Below, in pieces: positions 23,284 to 32,377 of a stretch of 64,000 nt of DNA. Origin of the DNA: Candidatus Adamsella avium. Lineage in GTDB: Bacteria > Cyanobacteriota > Vampirovibrionia > Gastranaerophilales > CAJFVJ01. The translations under genes and the position numbers were made by a program. The notes beneath the pieces are model-generated. The model searched no databases, was not told where the DNA came from, and saw only the letters and a list, made by a program, of their open reading frames with translations. The stretch spans positions 383,266 through 447,265 of the forward strand of contig CAJFVJ010000001.1 of the NCBI GenBank assembly GCA_904420445.1. The letters run 5' to 3'. Position 1 is the first letter of the stretch, and each line of letters begins with the position of its first letter.

Positions 23284-24675
23284 ATGATAAAGGACATGAC
23301 AAAAGGCGACCCTCTTGGTTTGATAATGTGGTTTTCTGTTCCTTTGTTGATAGGGAATATTTTCCAGCAGCTTTATAACATAGCTGATATAGCAATTGTA
23401 GGCAGGACTCTCGGGGTAAATGCGCTTGCTGCTGTCGGTGCAATTTCTCCGATTTTTTTCTTTCTTATGATGGTGCTTGTCGGGATGACTAACGGGTTTG
23501 CTGTTATTACGGGGCAGCGGTTCGGGGCGAAAGATATTGTCGGAGTAAGGCGTTCCGTAGCAATTTCCGTAATATTAAGTTTTGGATTTACCGTTGTATT
23601 TTCTGCTGCACTTGCGTTGTTTATGGAGCAGGTTTTGTCTTTGATGAATGTACCGGAGGAGATAATGCATGATGCTTACTGGTATATTCAGATTGTGGTA
23701 GGCGGGCTTGTTATTACGACTTTGTATAATTTGCTTGCGAGTGTAATAAGAGCACTCGGTGACAGCAAGACGCCTTTATATTTTTTGATTTTTGCTTCAT
23801 TGTTGAATATATTTCTTGCGTTATTGTTTATTTTGCAATTTCATATGGGTGTGCCCGGGGCAGCTGTTGCGGTTGTTTTATCTCAGACCGTGTCCGCTGT
23901 TTTATGCATATTTTATGTAAAGAAGAAGTTTCCGATACTGCATCTGAAGAAAAGTGATTGGGTTTTTAATTATTCAATAGGGCATAAAGATTTCAATTTT
24001 GCGATGGATCATATGAAAGTCGGTTTTCCTATGGCGTTGCAGTTTTCTATTCTCGGAGCGGGAATTTTGATAATTCAGAGTGTTTGCAATACTTTCGGAC
24101 CGAATGTTATAGCTGCTCTTACGGCTGCTTTGAGGATTGAGCAGATTGCGACCATGCCTATGATTTCTTTTGGTGTTGCGCTTGCTGCTTATGTTGCACA
24201 AAATTTCGGGGCAAACAGTTTTGCAAGGATAAGGCTCGGAGTAAAGCAGGCGTCTGTTATTTGTCTTGTATTGAGCATTGTGATGGCGTTTATTATGCAT
24301 TATTTCGGCAGTGATATAGTCAGAATTTTTATAGGAGATACCAAAAAAGAGATTATAGATATTGCTCAGCAGTATTTATTTATAAGCACGATGTATTATT
24401 TCTTTTTAGGTCAGATTTTTATTTACAGAAATGCGCTGCAGGGTATGGGAGAGGCTGTTATTCCTCTTTGGGCAAGTGTTGCAGAGCTTGTAGTGCGTGC
24501 GTTTGCTGCTGTTTATCTGGCTGTTCACTTTGGTTATATAGGTATTTTCTATTCAGGACCTATTGCATGGGTAAGTGCTTCTCTGGTTGTTGCGATAGGT
24601 TATTATATGAGCATAGGGAAGATTGTGCATAAGACAATCTCCTCAATCAGAGAACAGCGTAAGATGGCTGCATGA
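23284..24675 (+). CDS. MATE-family efflux protein
   Basis: The ATG at 23284 (463 residues) has AGGAAAA 5 bases upstream; an earlier TTG at 23215 has no support. There are 12 hydrophobic segments in two similar halves, with the MATE start 'DMTKGDPLGLIMWFSVPLLIGNIFQQLYNIADIAIVGR' (read in short pieces) and 'GAAVAVVLSQTVSAVLC'. It exports cationic drugs using Na+ or H+. The 107-base gap from the DHA2 gene has no terminator, so it is probably the third gene of the MarR operon. Confidence 0.9.
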   Translation: MIKDMTKGDPLGLIMWFSVPLLIGNIFQQLYNIADIAIVGRTLGVNALAAVGAISPIFFFLMMVLVGMTNGFAVITGQRFGAKDIVGVRRSVAISVILSFGFTVVFSAALALFMEQVLSLMNVPEEIMHDAYWYIQIVVGGLVITTLYNLLASVIRALGDSKTPLYFLIFASLLNIFLALLFILQFHMGVPGAAVAVVLSQTVSAVLCIFYVKKKFPILHLKKSDWVFNYSIGHKDFNFAMDHMKVGFPMALQFSILGAGILIIQSVCNTFGPNVIAALTAALRIEQIATMPMISFGVALAAYVAQNFGANSFARIRLGVKQASVICLVLSIVMAFIMHYFGSDIVRIFIGDTKKEIIDIAQQYLFISTMYYFFLGQIFIYRNALQGMGEAVIPLWASVAELVVRAFAAVYLAVHFGYIGIFYSGPIAWVSASLVVAIGYYMSIGKIVHKTISSIREQRKMAA

Positions 24676-24701
24676 GTTTAGCGATAAAGGAGTAAAGAAT
24701 T

Positions 24702-25043
24702 ATGATAGAAGAGCAGAATAAAAACGGAGAAGAGAAAGTTTTGTTAATAATCACAATTTTGGTGTCGATTATTTTCGGTTTTCTGCTTCCGCTTATTGTG
24801 TGGTTTGTGAAGAGGGACAGTTTTTCCTCTTATGCTGATAATATAGCAAAGGGTACGCTGAATTTCCAGCTAACGATATTTATAGCTGAGATTATATGCG
24901 GTCTGTTGTCATTTACCGGTATAGGGTGTATTCTTCTGCCGATAGTTCATGTGGTGAATATTGTTGTTCTTGTGATGGCAGCTGTTGCCGTTAATTCTTG
25001 GACAGAGTTCAAGTATCCGATGACAATTCCTTTCATAAGATAA
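24702..25043 (+). CDS. DUF4870-like small membrane protein
   Basis: This 113-residue protein has three to four hydrophobic segments (about 14-34, 52-72, 78-98). The spacing and the motif 'SYADNIAKGTLNFQLTIFIAEI' match the Tic20-like DUF4870 family, whose role is unknown. It follows the MATE gene by 26 bases on the same strand and may be co-transcribed. It ends 28 bases before the convergent TolC stop. Confidence 0.75.
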   Translation: MIEEQNKNGEEKVLLIITILVSIIFGFLLPLIVWFVKRDSFSSYADNIAKGTLNFQLTIFIAEIICGLLSFTGIGCILLPIVHVVNIVVLVMAAVAVNSWTEFKYPMTIPFIR

Positions 25044-25071
25044 TGTGTGAAGCAAAGAAGCTTTGAGATTT

Positions 25072-26469
25072 CTATATGTATTCCGGTTCTATGTCATAGA
25101 GGTTTTTGCCGCCGACGGCTTTATAGAGTTCTATGGCGCTCAGCAGGCAGTTTATTTTGTTTGATATGTCTTCCTGCTGTGTCATGAGAATTATTTGTTG
25201 ATATTTCAGTCTGTCAAGTTTTGAGGCGGCGCCTATGTTCAATTTTTTGTCCATGAGGTCGAATTTTTCGTTTTCGAGTTTGAGTCTTTCCGTGCTGTTC
25301 TGGTAATTTTTGTTTGCCGTTTTAGCGCTTACGAGGCTGTCGTTGATTTCCTGCATGGAGGTAAGGATTGTTTTTTCGTAGTTTTGTGAAGCTTCTTCAA
25401 GCTCGTATTTTTTGAATTTCAAATAGGCAAGTTTGCGTCCGCCTGAGAACAGGTCAAAGACCGGAGCAACTCCTGCATTTGATAAGAATGCAGGGTTCGA
25501 GAAGATATTCTTCCATTGATAAGCATTAAACCCTATTTGACCGAAGATTATAATTTTCGGGAGGAAGTTTCTTCTTGCTACTTTGACGTCTATGCCTACT
25601 CTTTTGAGGTTTTGTTCGGCTTTTAGCATATCCGGTCTGTTTTGAATCAGTTCTGATTTTATGTTTGCAGGAGTTTCTATCAATTTGATATCTTCGTAGG
25701 CAATTGTTTGTATGTTATCGGAATTTTTTTGTGCCAGATAAACCGAGAGCTGGTTTTTGACGACGTCTTGTTTTTCTTCAAGGCTGTTGAGGTCTTCTTC
25801 AAAATATTTCAGCCTTTTTTGTTCGTCGATTAGTTCGGTAATCGGACATAGTCCGCTTTTATATTTTTTTTCGGTCATGGTAAGAACTGTTTTTTGAGAG
25901 TCAATGAGTTCTTTTTGGATTTCAATTAACTTGTTGAGTTTGACCAGATTGTAGTAATTTGCGGCAAGTGCTGAAGTCAGGCCTATATAAGTTGCTCTTT
26001 CATCCTGTTTGAGCATTTCGAGTTTTTGTTTTGTACTTTTTGTCCGGAGGTGATTTTGCCCCCACAAATCAAGTTCGTAGTTCATTGTCAGCGGGAGCAG
26101 GAAATTGCTCTGGTTATAATTCGGGATGAACATATCTCCAAAGTATGTGTCGCTTGACCTGAAGGTTCTTGCAAAATTTCCGGAGAATTGTATTGACGGC
26201 AGTTCTTGCGAGAGAGATTGTTTTACGATTTGTTGACCCTGCTGGACTTTCAGCGAGGCAATCTTCAGGTCATGGTTGTGCCGGTAAGCAATGAGAAGAT
26301 ACTCGGTCAGAAGAGGATCTTCGAATTTGTCCCACCAGTTGAGGTTCAGGTATTCTATTTTGTTATCAGCATTTTTTTGAGGTTTATTTTTTACTTTTGA
26401 CTTTGCAAAAGCTGTTGTAGTGCTGAATATCAACAGCATGCACAATAAAATAATCTTAACTTTTTTCAT
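25072..26469 (-). CDS. TolC-family outer-membrane efflux protein
   Basis: This is a 465-residue protein with a signal peptide (MKKVKIILLCMLLIFSTTTAFA), two OEP repeats of coiled helices (about 40-240 and 260-450) and the motif 'YELDLWGQN' typical of the NodT/OprM branch. There is no lipobox cysteine. It forms the outer-membrane duct for EmrA-EmrB. It is divergent from marR, emrA and emrB, and the shared 13-base-arm palindrome at 26491-26520 lies between them, so all four should be co-regulated. Confidence 0.92.
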   Translation of the reverse strand: MKKVKIILLCMLLIFSTTTAFAKSKVKNKPQKNADNKIEYLNLNWWDKFEDPLLTEYLLIAYRHNHDLKIASLKVQQGQQIVKQSLSQELPSIQFSGNFARTFRSSDTYFGDMFIPNYNQSNFLLPLTMNYELDLWGQNHLRTKSTKQKLEMLKQDERATYIGLTSALAANYYNLVKLNKLIEIQKELIDSQKTVLTMTEKKYKSGLCPITELIDEQKRLKYFEEDLNSLEEKQDVVKNQLSVYLAQKNSDNIQTIAYEDIKLIETPANIKSELIQNRPDMLKAEQNLKRVGIDVKVARRNFLPKIIIFGQIGFNAYQWKNIFSNPAFLSNAGVAPVFDLFSGGRKLAYLKFKKYELEEASQNYEKTILTSMQEINDSLVSAKTANKNYQNSTERLKLENEKFDLMDKKLNIGAASKLDRLKYQQIILMTQQEDISNKINCLLSAIELYKAVGGKNLYDIEPEYI

Positions 26470-26490
26470 ATTTACTTGCTCTCATGAAAT

Positions 26491-26520
26491 CTTTTTGTGT
26501 TATTATGATAACACAAAAAG
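26491..26520. promoter_or_regulatory. MarR operator: perfect inverted repeat
   Basis: The arms CTTTTTGTGTTAT and ATAACACAAAAAG are perfectly complementary (13 bases each) around the spacer TATG. The site lies between the divergent tolC and marR genes, 21 bases from the tolC start. It also argues against the upstream in-frame ATG at 26484 as the marR start, because the site would then be coding. Confidence 0.85.
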
Positions 26521-26537
26521 AAAAGTGTAAAGAGATC

Positions 26538-26996
26538 ATGGACGAAATTAATCAATTAAGGAAAAAGGCCGGTGTTATGCTGATTAACTCCGGAACTTTG
26601 ATGAGAATATGCAAAAGACAGGTTTTTCGCGAGAAAAAATTTGCGATAACTCCGGAGCAATTTGAGGTGCTTGCAATACTCGCCGAGGAAGACGGTCTTT
26701 ATCAACGTCAGATAGCAGCCATCATGTTGAAGGATCGTCCGAATATTACGAGGATAATCAATATTCTTGAATCGGGCGGTTATGTGAACAGGGTCGAAGA
26801 CACGAACAGAAGAAAGGTCTTCAAGGTGTTTTTGACGGAGAAGGGGCATGCGATTTATGAGCAAATACAGCCAGCAATATATGAAATGCGAAATGAAATA
26901 AATGTCGGAATTGAGAAAGAAGACATCGAAATTTGTCTTGAAGTTCTCGGAAAATTTCAGGCAAATTTGGAAAAGAAAGTAAATATGCAGATATAA
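26538..26996 (+). CDS. MarR-family transcriptional regulator of the emrAB-tolC locus
   Basis: The product has 152 residues from the ATG at 26538 (an AGAGA stretch lies upstream). The winged helix includes 'YQRQIAAIMLKDRPNITRII' and 'RKVFKVFLTEKG', with a dimerisation helix at each end. It is related to the MarR at 21148 (shared 'LKDR.NITRI.NILE.' core), which suggests one regulator family split over two efflux loci. It binds, most likely, the perfect palindrome 18 bases upstream. emrA follows after 22 bases. Confidence 0.92.
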   Translation: MDEINQLRKKAGVMLINSGTLMRICKRQVFREKKFAITPEQFEVLAILAEEDGLYQRQIAAIMLKDRPNITRIINILESGGYVNRVEDTNRRKVFKVFLTEKGHAIYEQIQPAIYEMRNEINVGIEKEDIEICLEVLGKFQANLEKKVNMQI

Positions 26997-27018
26997 ATAT
27001 ATATAAGAAGAGGAAATT

Positions 27019-28197
27019 ATGAGCGATAATTTGAATAGTCCTAAACAACCTGAGCAACCGGAACAATCTGGAGATAAACCGTTTTTGCATCAGGGTCAGC
27101 CTGTGAAAAACGAAAAAAATCAAACTGAAGAGAAAGTTCAAAAAGAGCAAAAAGACCCAAAAGAAAATAAAAAATTAAAGAAGAAGATGAAGAAAAAAAG
27201 AGTTCTTCTTCCTATTCTTGCCGCCGTTCTGGTATTTTTGGCGGGAGTATATTTTACCATCCATGCCTATTTTTATCAGTCAACGGATGATGCGTTTGTT
27301 GAGGGGCATATTATTTCAGTTGCCCCACGTGTTGAAGGGCAAATAATCAATCTATATGTAGATGATAACCAGCATCTTGAGGAAGGCCAGCTGATAGCTG
27401 AGATTGACCCGAAGGATTATGAAGTCAAACTTGCACAGGCCGAGGCAAAATTGCAGGAAGCAAAAGCGTCTTTGAATATGACAGATAAGCAGGTTGAACA
27501 AAATGAAGCAACATTAAGCCAGTATTCGCAAGATATCCATTCTACTCAGTCCAAGCTGAATTTTGCAAAAGAGGACTACAAGAGATACAACGATATGTAT
27601 AAAGAGGGAATAGTGTCAAAGCAGGATTATGACAACAGCATGACAAATCTGCATGTTGCGCAGGCGAATTATAATTCAGCAAATGACAGAGTGAAAGCAA
27701 GCGAATCTTCTCTGCAATCATCGAAGGCAAGGAAGGCTGCCGTTGAAGCTGAGATAAAAAGACTCGAAGCAGAGGTTGAGCAAGCTAAGCTTAATCTTTC
27801 TTATACAAAGATTTATGCTCCTCAGGAGGGAAATGTAACTGCGAGAAGTGTTGAAAAGGGAAATTATGTAAATGTAGCACAGCCGCTTTTGGCTATAGTG
27901 CCGACAAAAGTGTGGGTAGTTGCGAACTTCAAAGAAACACAGCTTGAGAGCATGAAACCAGGGCAGCCTGTGTCAATAAAAGTTGATACTTATCCTCATA
28001 AGGTTTTCAGAGGTAAAGTTGACAGCATACAGAGGGCAACCGGAGCAAAAGCAAGTTTGTTTCCTCCTGAGAATGCTGTCGGAAGTTATGTAAAGATAGT
28101 ACAGCGTGTGCCCGTGAAGATTGTGTTTGATGAAGACTATTCTCAATACAATATAGTCCCCGGTATGTCAGTAATTCCGGAAGTAAAAGTAAGATGA
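27019..28197 (+). CDS. emrA: EmrA-like membrane fusion protein
   Basis: This protein has 392 residues. A charged, disordered N-terminal region of about 60 residues, unusually long, precedes one transmembrane helix ('VLLPILAAVLVFLAGVYFTI', about 63-82). Then come the biotinyl-lipoyl-like strand ('STDDAFVEGHIISVAPRVEG'), a long coiled coil (about 140-250) and the beta-barrel ('VVANFKETQLESMKPGQPV'). It joins the inner-membrane EmrB to the outer-membrane TolC. The stop overlaps the emrB start by 4 bases (ATGA). Confidence 0.92.
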   Translation: MSDNLNSPKQPEQPEQSGDKPFLHQGQPVKNEKNQTEEKVQKEQKDPKENKKLKKKMKKKRVLLPILAAVLVFLAGVYFTIHAYFYQSTDDAFVEGHIISVAPRVEGQIINLYVDDNQHLEEGQLIAEIDPKDYEVKLAQAEAKLQEAKASLNMTDKQVEQNEATLSQYSQDIHSTQSKLNFAKEDYKRYNDMYKEGIVSKQDYDNSMTNLHVAQANYNSANDRVKASESSLQSSKARKAAVEAEIKRLEAEVEQAKLNLSYTKIYAPQEGNVTARSVEKGNYVNVAQPLLAIVPTKVWVVANFKETQLESMKPGQPVSIKVDTYPHKVFRGKVDSIQRATGAKASLFPPENAVGSYVKIVQRVPVKIVFDEDYSQYNIVPGMSVIPEVKVR

Positions 28198-29759
28198 GCA
28201 GCAGTGTTTCAGAATTACCGGAAATAAAACAAATTCCTGTATGGCTTGTGGCACTTGCAATAATGGTGCCTACATCATTTGCAATGCTTGCAACATCAGC
28301 CACCAACGTTGCGCTTCCTCATATCGCAGGGTCATTCGGTTCGACTCATGAAGAAGTGAACTGGGTTATCACGAGTTATATGATTGCAAATGCTATTTTG
28401 CTGCCGCTTACGGGATGGTTTGAGAATATTATGGGGAGGAAAAACTTCCTGAAAATTTTCATAATGATTTTTATATGCGGTTCTATAATTTGTCTTATGG
28501 CGCAGAATTTGAACATGCTTATTTTGGGGCGTGTAATTCAGGGTATTGGCGGCGGTCCTATGATGCCGATATCGCAATCCATTTTGCTGCAGGCATTCCC
28601 ATCAGAGCAGAAGGGACGTGCGATGGCGGTGTTTGCATTTGCCGTAATGACAACATCTATTCTCGGTCCTACTGTCGGAGGTTTTCTGGTTGATAATCTG
28701 TCATGGCAGTGGATATTTATAATCAACCTGCCTGCCGGAATTGTATCACTTATGCTTGTAGAACGGGCGATAAAACAGGAGAGAACAAGACGGGTAAGCA
28801 AGAGAGTTGATATTGTCGGGCTGTCTTTCCTTGTGTTATGGCTTTTGAATATGCAGATAGTCCTTGATAAAGGTCAGCAGTATGACTGGTTTGGAACGCC
28901 TTGGATTTGCGTGTTGACTTTTATATCTGTGTTCTCAATGATATTTTTCTTTGTTTGGGAGCTTGAGTATGAGCATGCGATAGTAAATTTGAGGGTATTC
29001 AAGGATAAAAATTTTGTTATAGGCACCATATTGGGTTCTTTCATCAATATGATAATTTATGTCACAATAGTTCAGCTGCCGGCTTATTTGCAGAGTATAA
29101 TGGGTTATACTGCCACATTGAGCGGTTTATCTCTGGCACCGAGGGCAATTTCCTGCATTGTCATGTTGTTTATTGTCGGAGAGCTTGTAAATTATGTTGA
29201 TAACAGATTGTTAATCTCGATAGGTTTTGCAATATTGGGGATATCAACGTTTATGTATGCGGGTATTTCTGTATCAACGTCGTTCAGCTATATCGTTTTC
29301 CCGAATGTATTGCTCGGTGTTGGAGTTATTCTGACATTCATTCCTATATCAGCTTTAACCCTCGGAACGCTTCCAAAGTCTGAGATGTCTAACGGCGCAG
29401 GTTTGCATAGTTTGTCGAAGTGTGTTGCAACTGCGTTTATTACTTCGTTGTCATCGACTTTTGTTGCAAGGTTATCCCAGCTGCATCAGACTTATCTTGT
29501 TGATAATATGAGTCATTTCAATCCGATATTTTTACATCGTCTTGAGGCAATGACTTCTTCGTTGATGACAAATTTTTCTTCCGTTGTAGCTGCTAAGAAG
29601 GCGAATGTTATGCTTTATAATCAGCTGTTGGAGCAGTCGAAGGTTTATGCATTTGTTGATGTTTTCCAGCTGTTTGCTCTTATTGCTTTTTTGCTTACGC
29701 CTCTTGCGTTTTTCCTCAAGATAAAAAAAGAAAAGAAAGAGAAGCAGGCGCAGTCATAA
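28194..29759 (+). CDS. emrB: EmrB-like DHA2 multidrug exporter
   Basis: This is a 521-residue, 14-segment MFS transporter with TM1 'FAMLATSATNVALPHIAGSF', 'WVITSYMIANAILLPLTGWF', 'GRVIQGIGGGPMMP' and 'GPTVGGFLVDNLSWQWIF'. It is coupled to emrA. It has the same architecture as the DHA2 protein at 21.6 kb, pointing to paralogous pumps. The last residues are Lys/Glu rich (cytoplasmic tail). A strong terminator follows. Confidence 0.94.
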   Translation: MSSSVSELPEIKQIPVWLVALAIMVPTSFAMLATSATNVALPHIAGSFGSTHEEVNWVITSYMIANAILLPLTGWFENIMGRKNFLKIFIMIFICGSIICLMAQNLNMLILGRVIQGIGGGPMMPISQSILLQAFPSEQKGRAMAVFAFAVMTTSILGPTVGGFLVDNLSWQWIFIINLPAGIVSLMLVERAIKQERTRRVSKRVDIVGLSFLVLWLLNMQIVLDKGQQYDWFGTPWICVLTFISVFSMIFFFVWELEYEHAIVNLRVFKDKNFVIGTILGSFINMIIYVTIVQLPAYLQSIMGYTATLSGLSLAPRAISCIVMLFIVGELVNYVDNRLLISIGFAILGISTFMYAGISVSTSFSYIVFPNVLLGVGVILTFIPISALTLGTLPKSEMSNGAGLHSLSKCVATAFITSLSSTFVARLSQLHQTYLVDNMSHFNPIFLHRLEAMTSSLMTNFSSVVAAKKANVMLYNQLLEQSKVYAFVDVFQLFALIAFLLTPLAFFLKIKKEKKEKQAQS

Positions 29760-29765
29760 AATATT

Positions 29766-29793
29766 AAAAAGCAGGCTTTTTAGCCTGCTTTTG
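29766..29793 (+). terminator. Rho-independent terminator after emrB
   Basis: The stem is AAAAGCAGGC / GCCTGCTTTT with loop TTTTTA (29767-29792). Confidence 0.9.
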
Positions 29794-29832
29794 ACATTGG
29801 AGTGTCAGGTTCAATGGACTTATTTGAAAATA

Positions 29833-30372
29833 TTAGTAGTTTTTTGCTTTGATGAAGAAGTAAGCTTTCGGATGTGCGCAGACAGGACATTTTTCGGGAG
29901 CTGATGTTCCTTCAAAGCTGAAGCCGCAGTTTGAGCATTCCCATACAACTTTTTCTTCTTTTTGGAATACTTTTTCGTCTTTGATGTTTTGCAGAAGTTT
30001 TCTGTAGCGTTCTTCATGCTCTTTTTCTATTTGTGCAACTTTTTCAAATAGGAATGCTATGTCGTTGAAGCCTTCTTCTTTTGCTTCTTTGGCAAATGTT
30101 GCATACATATCTGTCCATTCGTAGTTTTCGCCGGCTGCGGCATCTTCGAGGTTTGCCATGGTATCTGCGATTTTTCCGCCGTGGAGAAGTTTGAACCAGA
30201 GTTTTGCGTGTTCTTTTTCGTTGTTTGCTGTTTCTTCAAATATTTTTGAAATTTGGACAAATCCGTCTTTTTTTGCCTGTGAGGCGTAGTAAGTGTATTT
30301 ATTTCTCGCCTGTGATTCTCCTGCGAAAGCTGTTTGCAGGTTTTTTTCAGTTTTGCTTCCTTTGAATTCCAT
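29833..30372 (-). CDS. rbr: Rubrerythrin
   Basis: The ATG at 30372 (179 residues) has AAGGAG 7 bases upstream; the longer frame is not supported. The diiron ferritin-like domain shows '[16 protein letters not shown]', '[10 protein letters not shown]' and '[13 protein letters not shown]' (E...ExxH pairs), and the C-terminal rubredoxin-like knuckle is 'CSNCGF ... CPVC'. The enzyme reduces hydrogen peroxide with NADH-derived electrons, a hallmark of anaerobes. It directly follows the Fur-family gene (1-base gap), and the operon is led by a large palindrome, so it is probably de-repressed by peroxide. Confidence 0.95.
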   Translation of the reverse strand: MEFKGSKTEKNLQTAFAGESQARNKYTYYASQAKKDGFVQISKIFEETANNEKEHAKLWFKLLHGGKIADTMANLEDAAAGENYEWTDMYATFAKEAKEEGFNDIAFLFEKVAQIEKEHEERYRKLLQNIKDEKVFQKEEKVVWECSNCGFSFEGTSAPEKCPVCAHPKAYFFIKAKNY

Positions 30373-30373
30373 C

Positions 30374-30826
30374 TTAATTCTCCTTCTTTTTTCCATTACA
30401 TTTGTTGCAAACTCCTCTTATCTGAAGGTTCGCATCTTTGATCGTGCCGATTTTAAATGCTTGTTGAGGGATTTTGATTTTATCCTGTTCGCTGATGAAA
30501 ACATCAAATACCTCGCCGCATTGAGTGCAAATAAAATGGTGATGCGGTGTTTTATCAGCATCAAATCTCGCTTTCGGAAGCTGGTTGTCTACTCTGAAAA
30601 TCATATTCAAATCTTCGAGAGAAGTAAGAGTCCGATATACTGTATCGATTGATATGTTCGGGAGCTTTGATTTGACGGCTTCAAAAACAGCCTCAGCATC
30701 GGGGTGTGAAGTTGAAGAAGCCACCTCTTTGAGAATTTCGATGCGCTGATTTGTCACCCGCATATGTTGTTTTTTGCAGGCTTCTTTCAGCTCTTCGATT
30801 TTTTCTTCAACCATTTTATTGTTCAT
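30374..30826 (-). CDS. Fur-family regulator (PerR-like)
   Basis: This protein has 150 residues. The winged helix '[29 protein letters not shown]' and '[15 protein letters not shown]' is followed by the metal/dimer domain with '[11 protein letters not shown]' and 'CNKC' (structural zinc site). The gene order with rubrerythrin and the site (TTAATAAGAAT type) favour a PerR peroxide sensor over an iron Fur, but the exact metal cannot be read from sequence. It is the first gene of the operon. Confidence 0.9.
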   Translation of the reverse strand: MNNKMVEEKIEELKEACKKQHMRVTNQRIEILKEVASSTSHPDAEAVFEAVKSKLPNISIDTVYRTLTSLEDLNMIFRVDNQLPKARFDADKTPHHHFICTQCGEVFDVFISEQDKIKIPQQAFKIGTIKDANLQIRGVCNKCNGKKKEN

Positions 30827-30833
30827 TGCCTAT

Positions 30834-30864
30834 ACTCTTAATAAGAATTATTCTTATTAAGAGT
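30834..30864. promoter_or_regulatory. Fur/PerR box, 31-base perfect palindrome
   Basis: The arms ACTCTTAATAAGAAT and ATTCTTATTAAGAGT (15 bases each) flank a single central T. The site lies 8 bases upstream of the Fur-family start. Its core resembles a Per box (TTATAATnATTATAA type). It should mediate autoregulation of the fur-rubrerythrin operon. Confidence 0.88.
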
Positions 30865-30914
30865 ATAGCATTTTATTTTAAAAAAGCAAGAGTTTTGATT
30901 TTGTTTTTATAAAA

Positions 30915-30950
30915 CAGAGGGAACTCCATTATTTAGAGAGTTCCCTTTTT
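30915..30950 (-). terminator. Terminator after the 393-residue membrane protein gene
   Basis: The stem is AGGGAACTC / GAGTTCCCT with an 11-base loop and T-runs on both sides, so it may work in both directions. Confidence 0.75.
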
Positions 30951-30968
30951 ATTTTGGTCGGATTTTTT

Positions 30969-32150
30969 TTAAGCTTTATTTGAATTTGATGAAAAGAACG
31001 GTCGGTAGACTTTTGATATATTCTTTCTTGTAACGGTCATATTCATGTGAGGCGCACAAGTTTTTTGTTTTTCGATACGGTTTGAGTGATGGCTGGCATG
31101 GCGATGATGGTCTTTGTTGTTGTTTCTATACCCGGTACCTGCCCGGTATCCTGAAATCAGGTACATAATCGGCAGGGCAGGTTCTATCCATTTGAATCCT
31201 GAGAGTACGCCTGCTGTTGCGATATCATCGGCATGCAGTGCGACATCAAGAGGTTCTGGTTTTCTCTCCGCATATAGACTTTTGCCATGCCCTTTATGGT
31301 GTTTGTCTTTATCAAACATCGGGTCGAGGAATTTTTTGCTTATGAAGTTGGCTATATAGCTTCCGCCGATAATGCCGGTAGCGGTGATGCCTCCTAATAT
31401 TACGCCGAGTTTTTTTGTTGGGGTAAGTTTTTGTATTTTACCTGCTTTCTGGAGTTGTTCAGCACCGAATAGAGCCCCTGCAGCTCCCACATTGCACATA
31501 AAAATATTTGCAAGATATTGATATACGCCTTCTTTTATTTTGTTTGCTTTTGATTCTTTTGTTTCTGTTTTTGTTACTTTGTCGGCTAACATGCCGCCTG
31601 TTATCCCTCCTGCAACAGGTACTGCCCCCATTAGAGATAATCTTCCTATTTCGGAGAAAATTTCTTTTGAGGTTATGTCTTTGTTCTGAGAGAAAATGAC
31701 ATTAAAGAGTTCCTGTTTTCCTTTTGTGTCTTCTGGAATTTTGCTGATGAGGGTGTCTGCTTCTTTCAGGTTCAGGATTTTTGTTTTTGCTTTATTTAGT
31801 ATTGTAAGTATTTCATTGTCTTTCGGGGTTGATGTTTTGATGAAGTCATTGATTGCATCTGTTTGTTTTTTGACTACATCTGACTTTGGCACATTTTCCA
31901 TAAGCCCTGGAATAATGCGTTTCCCGTTGATTTTCAACCCACGTGTTCCGAGAAGAGATGCGGCTACAGTGACAGCGAGTGTAATAGCATTTTTTGTTGC
32001 CGCTGTTTTCCGTTCTTCTTTGGGCTTTCTCAGGGTATCAACTGCTCCGAATGCTGCTGCGCTGCCGATGAGAATAACGGGCATTTTACGCTGAAGGGAG
32101 TTAACTATCAACGGTTGGTCAATAAATTTACCGATAGAAGATATTTTCAT
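30969..32150 (-). CDS. Conserved hypothetical membrane protein (393 aa)
   Basis: The protein begins MKISSIGKFIDQPLIVNSLQ and has at least four hydrophobic, glycine/alanine-rich segments ('VILIGSAAAFGAVD', 'ITLAVTVAASLLGTRGL', 'LMGAVPVAGGITGGMLAD', 'LGVILGGITATGIIGGSYI'), a central helical stretch and a His-rich C-terminus ('HHRHASHHSNRIEKQ'). I associate proteins with this start and layout with Gastranaerophilales, where they are unnamed; that is a memory, not a search. The gene is preceded by DtxR-like palindromes and a His-rich tail could bind metal, so a role in metal handling is possible. Confidence 0.72.
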   Translation of the reverse strand: MKISSIGKFIDQPLIVNSLQRKMPVILIGSAAAFGAVDTLRKPKEERKTAATKNAITLAVTVAASLLGTRGLKINGKRIIPGLMENVPKSDVVKKQTDAINDFIKTSTPKDNEILTILNKAKTKILNLKEADTLISKIPEDTKGKQELFNVIFSQNKDITSKEIFSEIGRLSLMGAVPVAGGITGGMLADKVTKTETKESKANKIKEGVYQYLANIFMCNVGAAGALFGAEQLQKAGKIQKLTPTKKLGVILGGITATGIIGGSYIANFISKKFLDPMFDKDKHHKGHGKSLYAERKPEPLDVALHADDIATAGVLSGFKWIEPALPIMYLISGYRAGTGYRNNNKDHHRHASHHSNRIEKQKTCAPHMNMTVTRKNISKVYRPFFSSNSNKA

Positions 32151-32172
32151 TAAATAATCCTTTAAATAAGAG

Positions 32173-32207
32173 TTAGTTTTTACTAATTTAGTTAGGCATG
32201 ACTAACT
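32173..32207. promoter_or_regulatory. Two adjacent DtxR/MntR-like palindromes
   Basis: The first is TTAGTTTTTACTAA (32173-32186, 5-base arms). The second is AGTTAGGCATGACTAACT (32190-32207, 6-base arms around a CATG core). They resemble the TTAGGTTAG...CTAACCTAA iron boxes of DtxR/IdeR. They lie 23-57 bases upstream of the 393-residue protein start and 171 bases from the DtxR-family gene on the same strand. Confidence 0.55.
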
Positions 32208-32245
32208 TTAAAACAAAAAAGAATCATTGTCAACTATTAATGAGT

Positions 32246-32369
32246 GGAACTTATATAGCAAATTCAACAACGTCATACTAAGCTACCTGAACAAAAAGGA
32301 TTCTTCGGGCTAAAGCCCTCAGAATGACGGACTTTTAATAGTATCTGTTGAATTTGCTATATAAATCCC
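32246..32369. repeat. MITE-like repeat, copy 3
   Basis: This 124-base copy keeps both ends (GGAACTTATATAGCAAATTC ... AATTTGCTATATAAATCCC) and the interior ATTCTTCGGGCTAAAGCCC, but lost part of the AGCGTTAGCGAAG segment. It lies between the DtxR-family gene and its possible target. Confidence 0.82.
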
Positions 32370-32377
32370 TAATATGT

